NCBI GenBank assembly: GCA_045593645.1
Contig: JAZNWZ010000012.1
Coordinates: forward strand, 1-5,915
Reading direction: 5' to 3'
Source: Fimenecus sp045593645
Lineage (GTDB): Bacteria > Bacillota > Clostridia > Oscillospirales > Acutalibacteraceae
DNA length: 5,915 bases
Both the position numbers and the translations under genes were made by a program. The first letter of the stretch is position 1; the number at the start of each line of letters is the position of its first letter. This document shows positions 5,878 through 5,915 of this stretch, one piece after another. The notes under the pieces were generated by a model. It worked only from the letters and a program-made list of their open reading frames with translations, ran no database searches and was not told the DNA's origin.

Positions 5878-5912
5878 AAAATTGCAATGTCGTTTGATGT
5901 TGCAATTTTTTT
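5878..5912 (+). terminator. Intrinsic terminator after the CofE-like gene
   Basis: AAAATTGCAA (5878-5887) pairs perfectly over 10 bp with TTGCAATTTT (5900-5909) around a 12-nt loop, and the T-run continues to 5912. It begins 8 nt after the stop codon, so the gene is probably transcribed alone. The A-run on its left flank means it could also work in the opposite direction. Confidence 0.85.
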
Positions 5913-5915
5913 ATT

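Overview
The window is AT-rich, with short intergenic gaps, strong AGGAGG-type ribosome binding sites and near-consensus TTGACA/TATAAT promoters. This suggests a low-GC Gram-positive bacterium, probably a gut-type Clostridia member (Oscillospirales/Ruminococcaceae-like). The taxonomic guess rests on style and gene content only; there is no rRNA or marker gene here.

Positions 1 to about 4365 hold the start of a surface-polysaccharide (capsule, exopolysaccharide or glycoprotein glycan) operon on the minus strand. In transcription order it encodes: a PglC-type phosphoglycosyl transferase that loads the first sugar phosphate onto undecaprenyl phosphate (4365..3727); an HpcH/HpaI/CitE-superfamily aldolase or lyase (3724..2885); a D-2-hydroxyacid dehydrogenase (2882..1971); a GT4-family glycosyltransferase of the CapM/PglA kind (1969..863); and the N-terminal two thirds of a UDP-HexNAc 6-dehydrogenase of the TviB/WbpA type (857..1, cut by the window edge). 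Gaps are 1 to 5 nt, and at each of the four junctions the downstream Shine-Dalgarno lies inside the last codons of the upstream gene, so translation is probably coupled. The sugar chemistry is easy to read: initiation on the lipid carrier, elongation, and supply of a UDP-HexNAc-uronic acid. The aldolase/hydroxyacid dehydrogenase pair is the unexplained part and may make a small acid that decorates the glycan or feeds an unusual sugar.

Positions 4366 to 4676 are a divergent control region. It carries a consensus promoter for each direction (minus: TTGACA-17-TATAAT; plus: TTGACA-18-TATAAT). Each -35 lies within the same 16-nt sequence, forming an inverted repeat. Between them are small hairpins and a run of T-tracts spaced about 10 to 13 bp apart, likely to bend the DNA.

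Positions 4677 to 5870 hold a plus-strand gene for a long (397 aa) relative of coenzyme F420-0:L-glutamate ligase (CofE), followed by an intrinsic terminator at 5878..5912. It looks monocistronic, and its true substrate in such a bacterium is doubtful.

No tRNA, rRNA, CRISPR array, insertion sequence or clear pseudogene was seen.
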